Assembly (NCBI RefSeq): GCF_000208865.1
Contig: NC_018397.1
Coordinates: forward strand, 5,981,748-6,045,747
Length of the DNA stretch: 64,000 bases
DNA from: Neospora caninum Liverpool
Taxonomy: Eukaryota > Apicomplexa > Conoidasida > Eucoccidiorida > Sarcocystidae
Direction: 5' to 3'
A model generated the notes under the pieces. It was not told the origin of the DNA. It did no database searches and saw only the letters and a list, made by a program, of their open reading frames with translations. Both the position numbers and the translations under genes were made by a program. This document shows positions 24,163-34,849 of the stretch, in pieces. How positions within the stretch are numbered: position 1 is the first letter of the stretch; each line of letters opens with the position of its first letter.

Positions 24163-27100
24163 ATGGCGCAAACTGCGTCGACAGCCCTGGACGTCTCCTC
24201 CGGCTCCGGCCACGGAGTCGGGCATCTGCTCCAGCGCGCGGGATCACAGGGAACCGAAGGCGTCTCAGCTGCGGCTCCGTCCCCCCTGAACTCTTCTCTC
24301 TCCTCTTCTACCAGCGTCGGCGCGCCGATCTTGATGAGTGTGAACGGGACTGAAGCCTCCGCGGGCTCGACGCCGAGGCCTGGCTTTCCGGCGGCCCACG
24401 GTCACCTCTCTTCTTCTCACCCGGGTGCTGCCGTCTTCTTCACCCCGAATGCGGCCTCAGATGGGAACGCGATCGTGGCCATATCGGCGCCGTCTTCTCT
24501 GCCCTCAGTCTCCCTACCTCTGCCGTCTTCCCACGTCGACCTGTCCCAGCTGCATCCCGCTCTCTCGCAGGCGCACGGCAACGCTGGAGCGAACGCGAGT
24601 TCGTCCTCCCATCTGTTGTCCCAGATTGGCGCCTCGTCTCTGTTGTTGCTCTCGTCACCGGGCCCCGGCGTCTCTTCGTCTGGAGCCGCCGGGGCGAAGG
24701 GGACTGTCCCGGGAGCCTCGGTCGGCCAGGGGATCCTCTTCCCGCAGGCCGGCGGTGCCACTCTGATCGCCAACCCGGGCTCCGCGGGGCCGAGCCTCGT
24801 CGCTCTCTCTTCCGCGCCCTTCTCCGCCTCCCACCCGCACCACGCCTTCCTCGCCGGCCAGGGACAACCCCCCGCGGCCTGGGTCGTCGACGCGGGGGGC
24901 GTCTCCTTCTCGGGGCCGTTCGCCGTCGGGGCGCCAGTCTCCGGCCTGGCGACAGGCGCGGGCGCCCTGGGGCGGCGAGCGAGCCCGCAGCCCTCGCCAA
25001 CGGCCTTCTCCTCGTCGTCCTTCTCCTTCCATTCGCCCTCGTTCCAAGCCGTCCCCACCCACGAGGGCGGGATCTCCGCCCTCGCGGCCGCCATCGCCGC
25101 CGTGAAGGTGGAGCCCAATGCAGTCGCGGAAGACGGGAGGCCCGGAGAGGCTCGAGACACGCCTTCGGGCGCGGCGCCCCAGGCGACTGAGAACGCCATG
25201 GGCGCGACCGTCGAAGCGCGGCCGCCCGGCGAGTGCACCGCTTCTCCCACGCATATGGGCGTCCTCCCAGCGGGCTCCTCGTCCCCGACCCCTGTTCTCT
25301 CGAGTATGGCTGTCTCTTCGTCTCTTCAACCGGGGGCGGGGCTCCTCGTTCGTAGCGGCAGCGGCTCCACTCCCTCCTTTGCGTCAGCTGCGCCCCACGG
25401 AGACCCGAACGGCGCTCCGGGATCCAGTGAAGGCCACGACGAGACCGCGTCTGGATCCGCAGCGCAGGGACAGGCCTGTCTTCTGCCCGGGGACGGCGCG
25501 TCTGCGAGCGGCAGCGCCGTGCTGCTGTCTCCGACTGGAGTCGGCTCTGCGACTTTCGAGGGCGACATGGCGCGGGCGGAAGGTGCCCAACCGACTGGAG
25601 CGGTCTCGGCAATCTTCGACGCCCTGAATGCTCAGTGCCGCCCAGGACAGGGTCAAGGCGACCAGGCTGAGGCGTCTCCTGCAGTGTTCTTCGCTGGGCG
25701 CCAAGACTTGGCGAGTCAGGAGGCGTCCGGAGCCGTCCAGGCGGGTCTTCTCTCGACGCATCCTTCCTCGCAGCAAGGTCTCACGGTCGTCCCCTCGCCC
25801 ATTCTTTCTGCTTCCTTCCCTTCTTTCTCTTCCTCGTTCACTCCCTTCCCGTCCTCGGCCCTCACAGCCGTCACTGTTGAGCGCCTTGCCGCCCTCGCCG
25901 CCGTCGTCGCCGGGGGCCCAGCGGCTCCCGGCGTCGCCCCTGCGGTCGCCGCTAGGGAGAATCTGGGCTTCCTAGGGGGTGCAGGGGCGGTCGGAGACAC
26001 CCCCGACGCAGAGGCCGCGCCGGAAGCGGGCGCGGCGCAGTTTGCGGGCGCCACTGGAGCCCCAGGCCCCGAGGGCTCCCAGGCGGTTGCGGGGAAACGG
26101 CCGCGGGGCCGGCCGCGAGGCAGCAAAAACAAGTTCCCGCGAACAGCCAATCGCCCGACGCCTGCCGCGGGCACGGCCTCTGCGGATGCCGCGGCGGCAG
26201 GGCCCGTTTCTGCAGGCCCCGGAGTGGATGCAGCGCCGAGCGGGGCCGCTGGGCCTCAAGACGCGGTGTCTGCAGCGTCGGAGACAGCAGAGACAGGGGC
26301 CGAAGCGTCGGCGGATGCCACGCCGGCTCAGGCTCTCGCGACGCCCGCCAAAAAGCGCCGTGCAGGCGTAAGCCGGAAGAAAAAGACGGCTCCCGGAGAA
26401 ACGACGACCGCGCCGGGAAACGTCGAGGACAGTGGAGCACCAGGCGGTTCCGGAGGCCTGGGCGCGGCCGAGCCCGCAACTGCTGCGTTTTTGTTGTCCG
26501 TTCCTTCGTTGCCCGACGGACCCCACGACGGGGCTCGTTTGTCTGTCAGCGAGGCCTCGGGAGGTGCGCCGGTGCCGCCGGGGCCCGAAACCGCGGCTGG
26601 GAGTCCCTCGTCAACGTCCGACAAAGACCGTGGCGTGGCCGAGCCAGGCGCCCGGGCCGAGGCCCCGGGCCCAGAAGGCCCTGCGTGTGGAGGGTCTCCT
26701 TGTGGGGCGAAACCGTCGCCGAGTTTTGCGACCTTGCCGGGAAGCTGCGGAGACGTCTCGGTTCCCGCCCTCTCTGCGGGGAGCTCTGGCGGAAGCCCCA
26801 ACCTTCTGGAGGTGTCCGCCTTGGCTGCGGATTCCTTCGCGGGCGTGGGCCTCAGCACTGCGTCGGAAAATGTGGAGGCCGCCCAGGCGGGTGGCGCAGG
26901 ATCGTCCGCGGTCGTCGGAGACGTCCAGGCGACATCCGTCGTTCTGGTCCCCGGTGCGGCACCGGCTGCGGGACAGAGGCCCGCGGGCCAGAAGCCCCAG
27001 GTGGAGCCCGCGATGGCGTCGCCCCTCACAGGCGCCCCCTGCTGTGGGGAGTCCCGGAGCGCGGAGACCTGTCCGCCGCTTGGCGGGCGAGGCGAGAGGC

Positions 27101-29829
27101 CCGAGAGCGCGAGCGATGTGTCTCCACCTCTGGTGTCTCCGCCTGTGGCGTCGGGCGCAGCCGCGGCGCCGTCGCCAGGCGACGAGGGTGCCCCTGCGCC
27201 GACGCTCGTGAAGGCGGACGCGGGCGACGCAGATTCGCGCTCGCTGTCGGGCGAGGCGCTGGCTTGGCGGGGTCTGGGCATGATCAAGGCGGGCGGCATT
27301 CGCAAGAGCTACTCGGCGTCATTCAAGCTAGCAGTTGTCGCTGCGGCCGAGGGGATGAGCAGCAACACGAAGGCGGCGAAGCAGATGGGCGTCACTGAGA
27401 GTTTGGTGCGTCGGTGGCGCATGCAGAAGGCGGTGTTGGAGCAACTGCCGGGCGAGAAGCTGTCGCGGCGCGGGCGGAAGCACGGCAAGTACGTGACCCT
27501 CGAGCAACAACTCTGTCTCCACGTCTGTGCGGTCCAGCAGCAGGAAGGGCGGATTCTGAAGGACACGGAGATGCGGCGCCTCGCGAGCGAAATCGCGGGG
27601 AACTTGGCCGTGTCCGACTTCAAGGCGAGTTCGACCTGGTGCTTCCGATTCAAGCGGCGCTGGGGCCTGGACCGCGTCCAGAACACCCAGTCGAGCGCCG
27701 CCCACGCGAAGAGACACACGACTGTCTCAGCCGGCGCAGAGGCGAGCGCAGAGAGCGCGGGCTTGCTAGGCAAACCGGGAGGCGCGGCGGGCGCCGGCGC
27801 TCTGGGCGAGGGCGACGGTACAGGCAAGCCGGACCCGAAGAAAACGGCGAGCCTCGAGTCGGAGACTGCCGCTGTCGACAGCCTCGCGGCTGTGATAGTC
27901 CCGGAGGTGCGAGGCGAGGGCGAGGAAGGCGGGGAGGACGAGGGCGGCCGAGACCGAGCGGCGGCGGGGCTGGCGACGAACGGAGCCTGTCCCCTGGAGC
28001 CCCGGACTTTGGACGCGCTGCCGAGCGACGCGGGGCCGAGGCCCGTAGATGGCGAGGCCCGCGCCGACAGGTCGCCCCCCAGAGGAGACAGCGAAGGCGA
28101 CCACGGAGACTCTGGGCTTGGCGCGAGTGCGCCTGCAGCGGCTCCTGGCGAGGCAGGCGGGTGCGGCGCAGCCGCGTCTTTCTCGTTTTCTGCGTCGGTG
28201 GCGACGCTTCCTGGCGGGGGCGAGAAGAGCGACGGCGCTCGCAAAGAGAGACAAATCCTCTTCCCCACGCAAATGGAGAACCCCGGCACAGGGACCGCGC
28301 CCGCGCAGAGCTTGGCTTCTGTCTCCGGCTCGTTTCCCGCCTCTGCGCCGCTGACGCCGAGCGCGCCGGGCTCCTACGCCTTCACGGCTCTGCCGTCTCC
28401 TCACGGAGCGGGACTCCACGACCGGCCAGGCGCCTCAGCCGTCCCGTCGAGGACCGGCGAGGGCGGCGTCGGTCCGTTCCCCGCCTCGTTTTCTTCTGGC
28501 GCCCTGCCGCTGGCCTTTCTGACGCCGGCGCTCTCCCTCATGCGGGACGAGCGAAAGGATTCCGCGAACGGAGACGAAGGCCCGGGCGACGCAGGCCACG
28601 AACGGAGTCTCGCGGGGACTGAGAGCCTCTGTCTGTTGCTGCCTCAGGGCGCGAACCAGGCGGAGCAGGAACTCGCGCTGCAGCAGAAGCTGCTCGAGCT
28701 CCAGAGACAGCAGGAGGCGCTCGAGCGCGAGATTGCGCAGCACCGCATGCAGTCGCAGGCCTTCCAGCGCGGCCGCCCCGCGGCGCGGGCCGAAGGCGAG
28801 AAGGCAGAGGGTCGTGCCGTCGGAGACGCGGCGCGGGAAGGCGCGGGCCTCGCTTCGCTTGTGGGAGGAGACGGGACTCAGTCGGATGCAGCCCCGGAGG
28901 CTGCCTCCGACAGGGGAGACACCCCGAATGGCGAGGAGACATCGCACCCAGGCGTGTCGCATGCGGCGCCGCCTCTCACGCTCCACGCGTCTTCTCCGTC
29001 GACGGGTCGACTCTCTGCGTCTTCGTCGGCCGCCGCGCTAGGCACTCCACGCGCAGGAGCCTCGGCGCCCGTCGGGTCTCCGGCCCCATTCGCGTCCTTC
29101 GCTGCGTACGCTCCGCCGTTCCTTTCGTCGCCAAACGGAGGAGGAGCTGAAGCCGAGCCAGCGAGTGCCTCTGTCCCACAGACAGGAGACAGAGGGGCGC
29201 TCGGGGATCGCGCCGCGGGTGGGGCGGAAACAGAGACAGCAGAGAACGCTCGAGAAGAGGGCGGCTGCGCCGTTGGGTCTTCCTCGAATCCGAAGCAGGC
29301 GCCGACCGCTGCGGCGTTCCCTTCGTCTTTTTTCTCGTTTCCTCTCGCACACCCGAGCGTGCGCGACGAAGTCGCTTTCTCTTCTGCGCCAGGCCACCCT
29401 TCGGAGGCGCTCCAGGCCGCGTCTCTCTCGTCTTTCGCTTCAGGGTCCGCGTCTGCACGCTCCTCGGTCGCCTCTTCGTTTCCTGCGCACTTTGCGGTCT
29501 CCTTCGAGCGCTCAGAGGAGGCGGGAAGAGACGACGCTGCGCGCGAGGGACAGAGACCCGTGAGCGGAGACGGGCGAGGGGCGCGAGAAGGGACAGAGAC
29601 GGCGACTGCGCATGCAGCTCCGGCCTTCGCCTCGCTCGCCTGCGCTCCTGGCGAAGCGCATGCAGACGGAGCGGGGACCGCGAGAGACGCGAGACCGGAC
29701 GAAACGAACGGCGAGTGCCTCGAAGCGCGGGGCGGCGCCGCGGGCCCTCGAGACAGTCGGGAGATACCTGGTGAGGCGAGCAGGCCGGAGGAGGCGCTGG
29801 CGAGGGAGGCTGCGCTGAACGACAATTGA
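24163..29829 (+). CDS. AT-hook and Brinker/CENP-B-type DNA-binding protein (1888 aa)
   Basis: Single exon. The ATG at 24163 is in good context (gaccATGgcg). Most of the chain is Ala/Gly/Ser/Pro-rich low complexity, but four regions stand out. An AT-hook (KRPRGRPRGSKNK, near residues 645-657) should bind the minor groove of A/T-rich DNA. A basic nuclear-localisation-like stretch (KKRRAG..RKKK) lies near 730-745. Residues about 1047-1172 match the DNA-binding half of pogo/Tigger-type transposases. First comes a Brinker-type helix-turn-helix (RKSYSASFKLAVV, KQMGVTESLVRRWR), then GRKHGKYVTLEQQL, then a CENP-B-type second helix-turn-helix ending DFKASSTWCFRFKRRWGL. Near 1487-1530 there is a Gln/Leu/Glu coiled coil (QQKLLELQRQQEALEREI) suited to dimerisation. 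No DDE transposase catalytic domain follows, so this looks like a host protein with a domesticated transposase DNA binder. It is probably nuclear, either a transcription factor or a heterochromatin/centromere-associated protein; the sequence does not decide. Confidence 0.8.
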   Translation: MAQTASTALDVSSGSGHGVGHLLQRAGSQGTEGVSAAAPSPLNSSLSSSTSVGAPILMSVNGTEASAGSTPRPGFPAAHGHLSSSHPGAAVFFTPNAASDGNAIVAISAPSSLPSVSLPLPSSHVDLSQLHPALSQAHGNAGANASSSSHLLSQIGASSLLLLSSPGPGVSSSGAAGAKGTVPGASVGQGILFPQAGGATLIANPGSAGPSLVALSSAPFSASHPHHAFLAGQGQPPAAWVVDAGGVSFSGPFAVGAPVSGLATGAGALGRRASPQPSPTAFSSSSFSFHSPSFQAVPTHEGGISALAAAIAAVKVEPNAVAEDGRPGEARDTPSGAAPQATENAMGATVEARPPGECTASPTHMGVLPAGSSSPTPVLSSMAVSSSLQPGAGLLVRSGSGSTPSFASAAPHGDPNGAPGSSEGHDETASGSAAQGQACLLPGDGASASGSAVLLSPTGVGSATFEGDMARAEGAQPTGAVSAIFDALNAQCRPGQGQGDQAEASPAVFFAGRQDLASQEASGAVQAGLLSTHPSSQQGLTVVPSPILSASFPSFSSSFTPFPSSALTAVTVERLAALAAVVAGGPAAPGVAPAVAARENLGFLGGAGAVGDTPDAEAAPEAGAAQFAGATGAPGPEGSQAVAGKRPRGRPRGSKNKFPRTANRPTPAAGTASADAAAAGPVSAGPGVDAAPSGAAGPQDAVSAASETAETGAEASADATPAQALATPAKKRRAGVSRKKKTAPGETTTAPGNVEDSGAPGGSGGLGAAEPATAAFLLSVPSLPDGPHDGARLSVSEASGGAPVPPGPETAAGSPSSTSDKDRGVAEPGARAEAPGPEGPACGGSPCGAKPSPSFATLPGSCGDVSVPALSAGSSGGSPNLLEVSALAADSFAGVGLSTASENVEAAQAGGAGSSAVVGDVQATSVVLVPGAAPAAGQRPAGQKPQVEPAMASPLTGAPCCGESRSAETCPPLGGRGERPESASDVSPPLVSPPVASGAAAAPSPGDEGAPAPTLVKADAGDADSRSLSGEALAWRGLGMIKAGGIRKSYSASFKLAVVAAAEGMSSNTKAAKQMGVTESLVRRWRMQKAVLEQLPGEKLSRRGRKHGKYVTLEQQLCLHVCAVQQQEGRILKDTEMRRLASEIAGNLAVSDFKASSTWCFRFKRRWGLDRVQNTQSSAAHAKRHTTVSAGAEASAESAGLLGKPGGAAGAGALGEGDGTGKPDPKKTASLESETAAVDSLAAVIVPEVRGEGEEGGEDEGGRDRAAAGLATNGACPLEPRTLDALPSDAGPRPVDGEARADRSPPRGDSEGDHGDSGLGASAPAAAPGEAGGCGAAASFSFSASVATLPGGGEKSDGARKERQILFPTQMENPGTGTAPAQSLASVSGSFPASAPLTPSAPGSYAFTALPSPHGAGLHDRPGASAVPSRTGEGGVGPFPASFSSGALPLAFLTPALSLMRDERKDSANGDEGPGDAGHERSLAGTESLCLLLPQGANQAEQELALQQKLLELQRQQEALEREIAQHRMQSQAFQRGRPAARAEGEKAEGRAVGDAAREGAGLASLVGGDGTQSDAAPEAASDRGDTPNGEETSHPGVSHAAPPLTLHASSPSTGRLSASSSAAALGTPRAGASAPVGSPAPFASFAAYAPPFLSSPNGGGAEAEPASASVPQTGDRGALGDRAAGGAETETAENAREEGGCAVGSSSNPKQAPTAAAFPSSFFSFPLAHPSVRDEVAFSSAPGHPSEALQAASLSSFASGSASARSSVASSFPAHFAVSFERSEEAGRDDAAREGQRPVSGDGRGAREGTETATAHAAPAFASLACAPGEAHADGAGTARDARPDETNGECLEARGGAAGPRDSREIPGEASRPEEALAREAALNDN

Positions 29830-30834
29830 GGAGGGTGAACCCGCGCGAATCCGATGCTCTGGGAGGCGAGGCGTCGTGAGAGCTCTCGCCTTTGGAGGAC
29901 TGGGCCTTGCCCCAGAGAGCGCGAGATGGCGGCGGTTGGGGCAAAGCGAGAGAGGCAGAGAAAACAGAGAGAAGATTAGGGGAGAAAGAATCGTGTGGTG
30001 GTTCGGCGAGGCAAAAGGAGCTTTTCGCGAGAGAGGAGAGGGTGGGAGTTTGTTTGTCTCGTGTGTCGCGTGGGCGGTTGAAGCAGGAATCTCTCGGAAG
30101 GTGGAGAGAAGAAACAGCTTGGGAGAATCTAGAGCAGAGTGGAGGGTGGACGGTGTAGAACGGGAAGAGGACAAGAGTCGGCAGGGAGAGGGAAAGTTTG
30201 CATACAGGAAAGGCGGGGCGCAGTAGGAAAGAGCCGCGCGGAAGAGAGAAAGGCTGAAAGAGAGGAGAGAGGGAGAAACGGAGAGAGAGGAAGAGCGCGG
30301 CGCGCGGGCGAGAGAGATCGGACACGTCGGTAGTTTGTAAGGGCGAAAGAAACATGGTGCTGTAGAGAAGGTAAAAAGAGATTGAAAAGAGATTGAAGGA
30401 GAGACACATGTAGAGATGGCTTACGTGGAAGACCTGAGCGAGAGCAGGAAGTGCAAGGGAGAAGTTTTTTAGAAACGAGGAGACACATCGGAGGAGACAA
30501 GTGCGTGGAGGGTAAAGGGGTGACGTCTCTCGACTTTTCGGTCGTCTCCGCCGCGCCGCTTTTTTCAATTTTTGACATTCGTCACCTGCACACTGCGAAG
30601 GACCGCATGTGCAGAACGGTCTCGACCCTTTTTTTAGACATCACGCGGACACGAAGCTCCGAATCTTTTTCCCGCGGACCCGAGCCCACCGGAAAAAGGC
30701 AAACTTTCGTTTCTAGAACGGAAGTTGCTCACAGTCGGAGTCTCGGAAAAGACAGCAGACAAAGAAATGCAAGAACTCAATGCTTCGCCCTGCAATAATA
30801 CTTTACAGATACTTACATATATATGGATATATGC

Positions 30835-30838
<4 letters not shown>

Positions 30839-30866
<28 letters not shown>
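30839..30866. repeat. (AT)n microsatellite
   Basis: An uninterrupted AT dinucleotide run between convergent genes. Confidence 0.9.
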
Positions 30867-30869
<3 letters not shown>

Positions 30870-31132
30870 CTTAGCTGACCGGGTGGGAGGCGTGGAGCAG
30901 GTCGAGACAGTGCGCGTTACACAGTCCGACATTTTTTTGCTCCGGCCACTTGTAGTGTAGGAGCGACAGTAGGCAGGCAACAGGACGATTCTCTGTATTA
31001 TGTGTATACATGTGTATATACATCGTTTACAGATGTATAGATGTCTATAGGTGAGCGCATATACATGTATACCTATGTGCATATGTATATACCAAAGCAT
31101 AGGTATACTTACCAATATGCACCTACATATAC

Positions 31133-31135
31133 ATA

Positions 31136-31187
<52 letters not shown>
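31133..31187. repeat. (AT)n microsatellite with one C interruption
   Basis: About 55 bases of alternating AT, interrupted by an atacat step near 31152. Confidence 0.9.
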
Positions 31188-31188
<1 letters not shown>

Positions 31189-32413
31189 TTATATGCACAT
31201 ACACATATAGATGTATAGTCACAGGCATGGGGCTGAATCTGGGACACGCATGCATCTGCTCGGGGTCGTGGCGGTCTGTGGATATGTCGGAATATTTCAT
31301 TCACCGAATCCGTTTTTAGAGTTCGCGTTTGGGCTGGAGATCTCCGAGCTCAGTGTGCATGTTGATGTGGCGCTGCCGGTGCTTGGAACGTCCCGCCGAG
31401 AGCGCCCGCGTTTGGAAGCGTTTTCTCGTCATTTGAATTCTTGGCGCGCCTCTTCCGTGACATTCGAAAAAAGAGTAATTTTGCCACGCCACAAGCCTCT
31501 CTTGATCCTCTTCCTTTTTCTGTCTTCCTCCTTTCTCCCTCTTTCCCTTGCTTCCGTGTTCTCTTCCTCGTCCGCCCATTCCCCTGGTCTCGGATTCTCG
31601 TTTTGCGTCTCACTCCCCGTCTTTTTCATTCTCTTCTCTCCCTTCTCACGCTCATCGCTTCCGTGCGTCTTCAAATTTTGTTCCGCTCTTGCGTGATAAA
31701 GCCGCACAACTGTTTTGACAGAGGGAGAAGCGTTAGGTTCGCGGAAGGAAAGGGACACACGAATTTGTTTCCAAAAATTCCCGACCGAACGCAGAGCTTG
31801 CATGTAGCCCTTGCGGGTGTTGAGAGGCAGAAACGCGACAGACAAGAAAATACAACTTCTCCAGAGACAAAGGCGAGGAACAAGAAACAAAGCGTAAGGT
31901 GAGAAAAACAAGGAACCGAGGGACAGAACCCTCCGGCAAAAAGGAGAGCCTGAGAGAGAGAGTAGAACCCATGGGCCTCCTCTTCGTCTCGGCATCGAAA
32001 CGAAACTGAACAGTGCAGGAGAGGAAAAACAGAAAACACACATCCCCCCACGTCTCTCCTTCTTTTCCTCCTCTCTGTTTCCAGTCGAGTGTCTCTACCT
32101 TGCGTGTTTGTGGCTTCCTCGCGGGATTTTCCGGACTGCGAGCGCGCCGGCTTTGAGCATCAGGAGACAGAAAACAAAACAAAAACGAAGGAAAAGGGGG
32201 AAAGGCGACAACTCGGGAGAAAAAGGGAAAAGAAAGGGAAAACTCCGGGTGCAAAAGCGAAGATAACGCAATCGCTCTTTTTTTCCTTTATCCGTGAACG
32301 GTTGCGCTTTCGAGCCTTGCACTGCTCTAGGTTGTCGTGTTTCGCAGTTTTCCTGTGGAATGCGTAGACGGAAAAACTCAGCGTTGGGGAACCGAAGGCC
32401 TCTGCCTCTTTCT

Positions 32414-34741
32414 TTACATCTCCACTTTCTTCATTTCCACTTCGTTCCCCGGCTCTCGGCGCGAGGGTTTCGGCGGACGGGAAATCTCGACTCGCCACTG
32501 AGAGAGAGGAACCTGCTGGAGGGACTCGATGCGGCGCCAGCAGAGGGACAACCAAGCCGCGCCTGCGAGAAAAACCCGGGCGACTAAACAAGACAGACGC
32601 GGACGGGAAAGACGGAGGATGCAGCGCGAGTCGGAAGGGGTGTAGGCCAGGAAGAACCGCGAGACGACGCAACAGAAGGAAACGCGGACGGCAAAGGGGA
32701 AACACGGAGAGATGGAGGAGGACGGGTACAGAGCCAAAAAGAGAAGGGAGAGGTGAAAAGGAAGAAGGCGAGAGAGGAGAAAAACGGAAGAAAAGGGAGA
32801 AAGGAGGAAGAAGACCAGAAGGCGATCGCCCACGAAGTGAGAGTGACCCCCAGACACACAGACAGGGGTAAAACAAAGAAACACGGTGCGCTGAAAAGGC
32901 AAGAGAGACGCGAAGCCTATTTCAAAAGGTGGGTGAAAGCTGCTCTGGCAACAACCGCTTTTCTTTCCGAAATGCCCTCCTTCTCTCGACTCCCGAGCAC
33001 TACCTGCGAGGAAACAGACCGCAACCTGCACGAAGTAGGCGTCGAGCACGACGCGGCACGCCGGCGCGTCTCCCTCCGTTCCCTCGGCGGCTACAAAGAA
33101 AAGAAGAAGGGAAAACCGGGGGAGCAGTGAATCAAAAAGGACGACGACGAAACGAGAAACGCGCGAAACGTACGATGAACAGAAACGGGTGAAACCGCGA
33201 AGAGAAAAGGCTGAAAAGGAGAAACTGCCGAGAAGAGAAGAAAAGCTGAGAAGGCAAAAAAGACGAAGTGAACAGAAGGCTCTGAGGAGACGAGAGAGAC
33301 GCTGACGCAGGCAGAGAAGTTAAGGTCGCGGGAGGAGAATTGCGATGGGTACAGCCGCGCAACGAAAGGCAGAGAAGGGACGGAAAGCAAGGGAGAACGA
33401 GGCAAGGATCTTACCAGAAGGGAGTGTACTGGAGCCGCCTGAGCAGTCTTGGATCGAGACAACATCCATGAGGAGGAGACTAAGGGTATTGGGCCACTGC
33501 GAAAAAGCAAAGAGACAGGGAACGCGACTCCACGAACGCTCAAAGACAAACTGCTTGCGGTACAGCCAGAACCCCTCGCGAGAGAACCGCACAAAACCCT
33601 AAACCCTAAACTTCTCCACAGCGCGGGCGTCGATGGAGGCTGCGGGCGAAGAGAGCAAAGGGCGAACGCCAAGGTGGAGATTTTAGCTCCCGCTCCGACA
33701 CCGCATGCAGGAGGAGTGAAGCCAAAGGAGAGAAAGAAAGACAGAGCAACCGCGAGAGGCGAGAACGGAAACTAGAGACAAAACGGCCAAAAGAAAAGGA
33801 GATCTTCGGTCGTACCTTAACCCCGAGGTTGGTGACTGTGTTGAGAAAGGTCATGTACGTCCCACCAATGCGTGGATCGGACACCTGCGCGAAGAACGCC
33901 ATCTGGAAAAAAACAGAGAAAGAGAGAGAAAGAGGAAGAATGCGAGACAGAGAGGAAGAATGCGAGACAGAGAGGAAGAATGCGAGACAGAGAGGAAGAA
34001 AGGGAGAGAGAGAGGAAGAAAGGTAGAGAGAGAGGAAGAAAGGGAGAAAGAGGGGTTTTTAGCTGGGCAACCGGGTTCCTCGCCGTCAAAGGACGCCCTG
34101 CAGCGTCTCTTTATCTCTTGTTTCTCTCTCCTCTCGCTTAGGTTCTGTCTCCCATCCTGCACGTCTCACTTGAGAGACAAACATGAGGTCCGAACAAACG
34201 TTGTACGCGCCAGTCACAAGGAACATGGCGCTGTAGAGCGCAGCCCAGTGGGAAGACGACATCTTCGCCGCGCCGTCGCCTGCGAGAAGGTAGCCTGTCG
34301 CCGCGACCGCCGCTGTAGACAGCAGAGACAGACGGGGACCGGGCAGACTCCAGGCGAACGCGACGAAACCATCCCGCACGCGAAATTGAAGGTGGTCAGG
34401 CGACGCCCACGGGGGGCGAGACTCACCGGCCCAGACGAGGCACATGCACATGCGCAGGAGGTACCCGTAGGAGAAGAGACGAAGCGGGAACCGCCCTCGC
34501 AGGAAACGCCCAACCTGGAAAGGCAGGCAAACGAAGGGAAAGGCACGGCAGCGGAATCGGAGAATCGGAGGCACGGGGAAGCAAGCGAAAACCGGGAGAC
34601 CAGACCAAAACGGAAAAGAAAACACACGGCGAGAACCAGAGAACGGAAACAACACAACCTCACAGGTCGAGCGAGTCTCCACCAAATTGAAAAACGCGTG
34701 GATTTATGTATGCACAGTTGGTAAGAAAAACAGACCTACCG

Positions 34742-34776
<35 letters not shown>

Positions 34777-34806
34777 CATGGTGTGCAAGCGTGGATACCT
34801 ACCTCT

Positions 34807-34849
<43 letters not shown>

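Larger units (their letters stand above)
29830..32413. other. Convergent intergenic region with TA microsatellites
   Basis: This region lies between two convergent 3' ends (the plus gene ending at 29829 and the minus gene ending at 32414), so it contains 3' UTRs. No coding exon is supported. (TA)n runs lie at 30839-30866 and 31133-31187. The first kilobase is purine-rich on the plus strand, which produces long minus-strand Ser/Leu-rich frames that I treat as spurious. Confidence 0.5.

Noticed and set aside
24417..30568. Long minus-strand ORFs (277, 390, 325, 326, 315 and 530 codons) and a 402-codon plus ORF overlapping the 1888-residue gene
   Set aside because: They are shadows produced by GC-rich coding sequence. 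They are Arg/Pro/Ala-rich, have no domains, and lie opposite or out of frame with the frame that carries the AT-hook and helix-turn-helix motifs.
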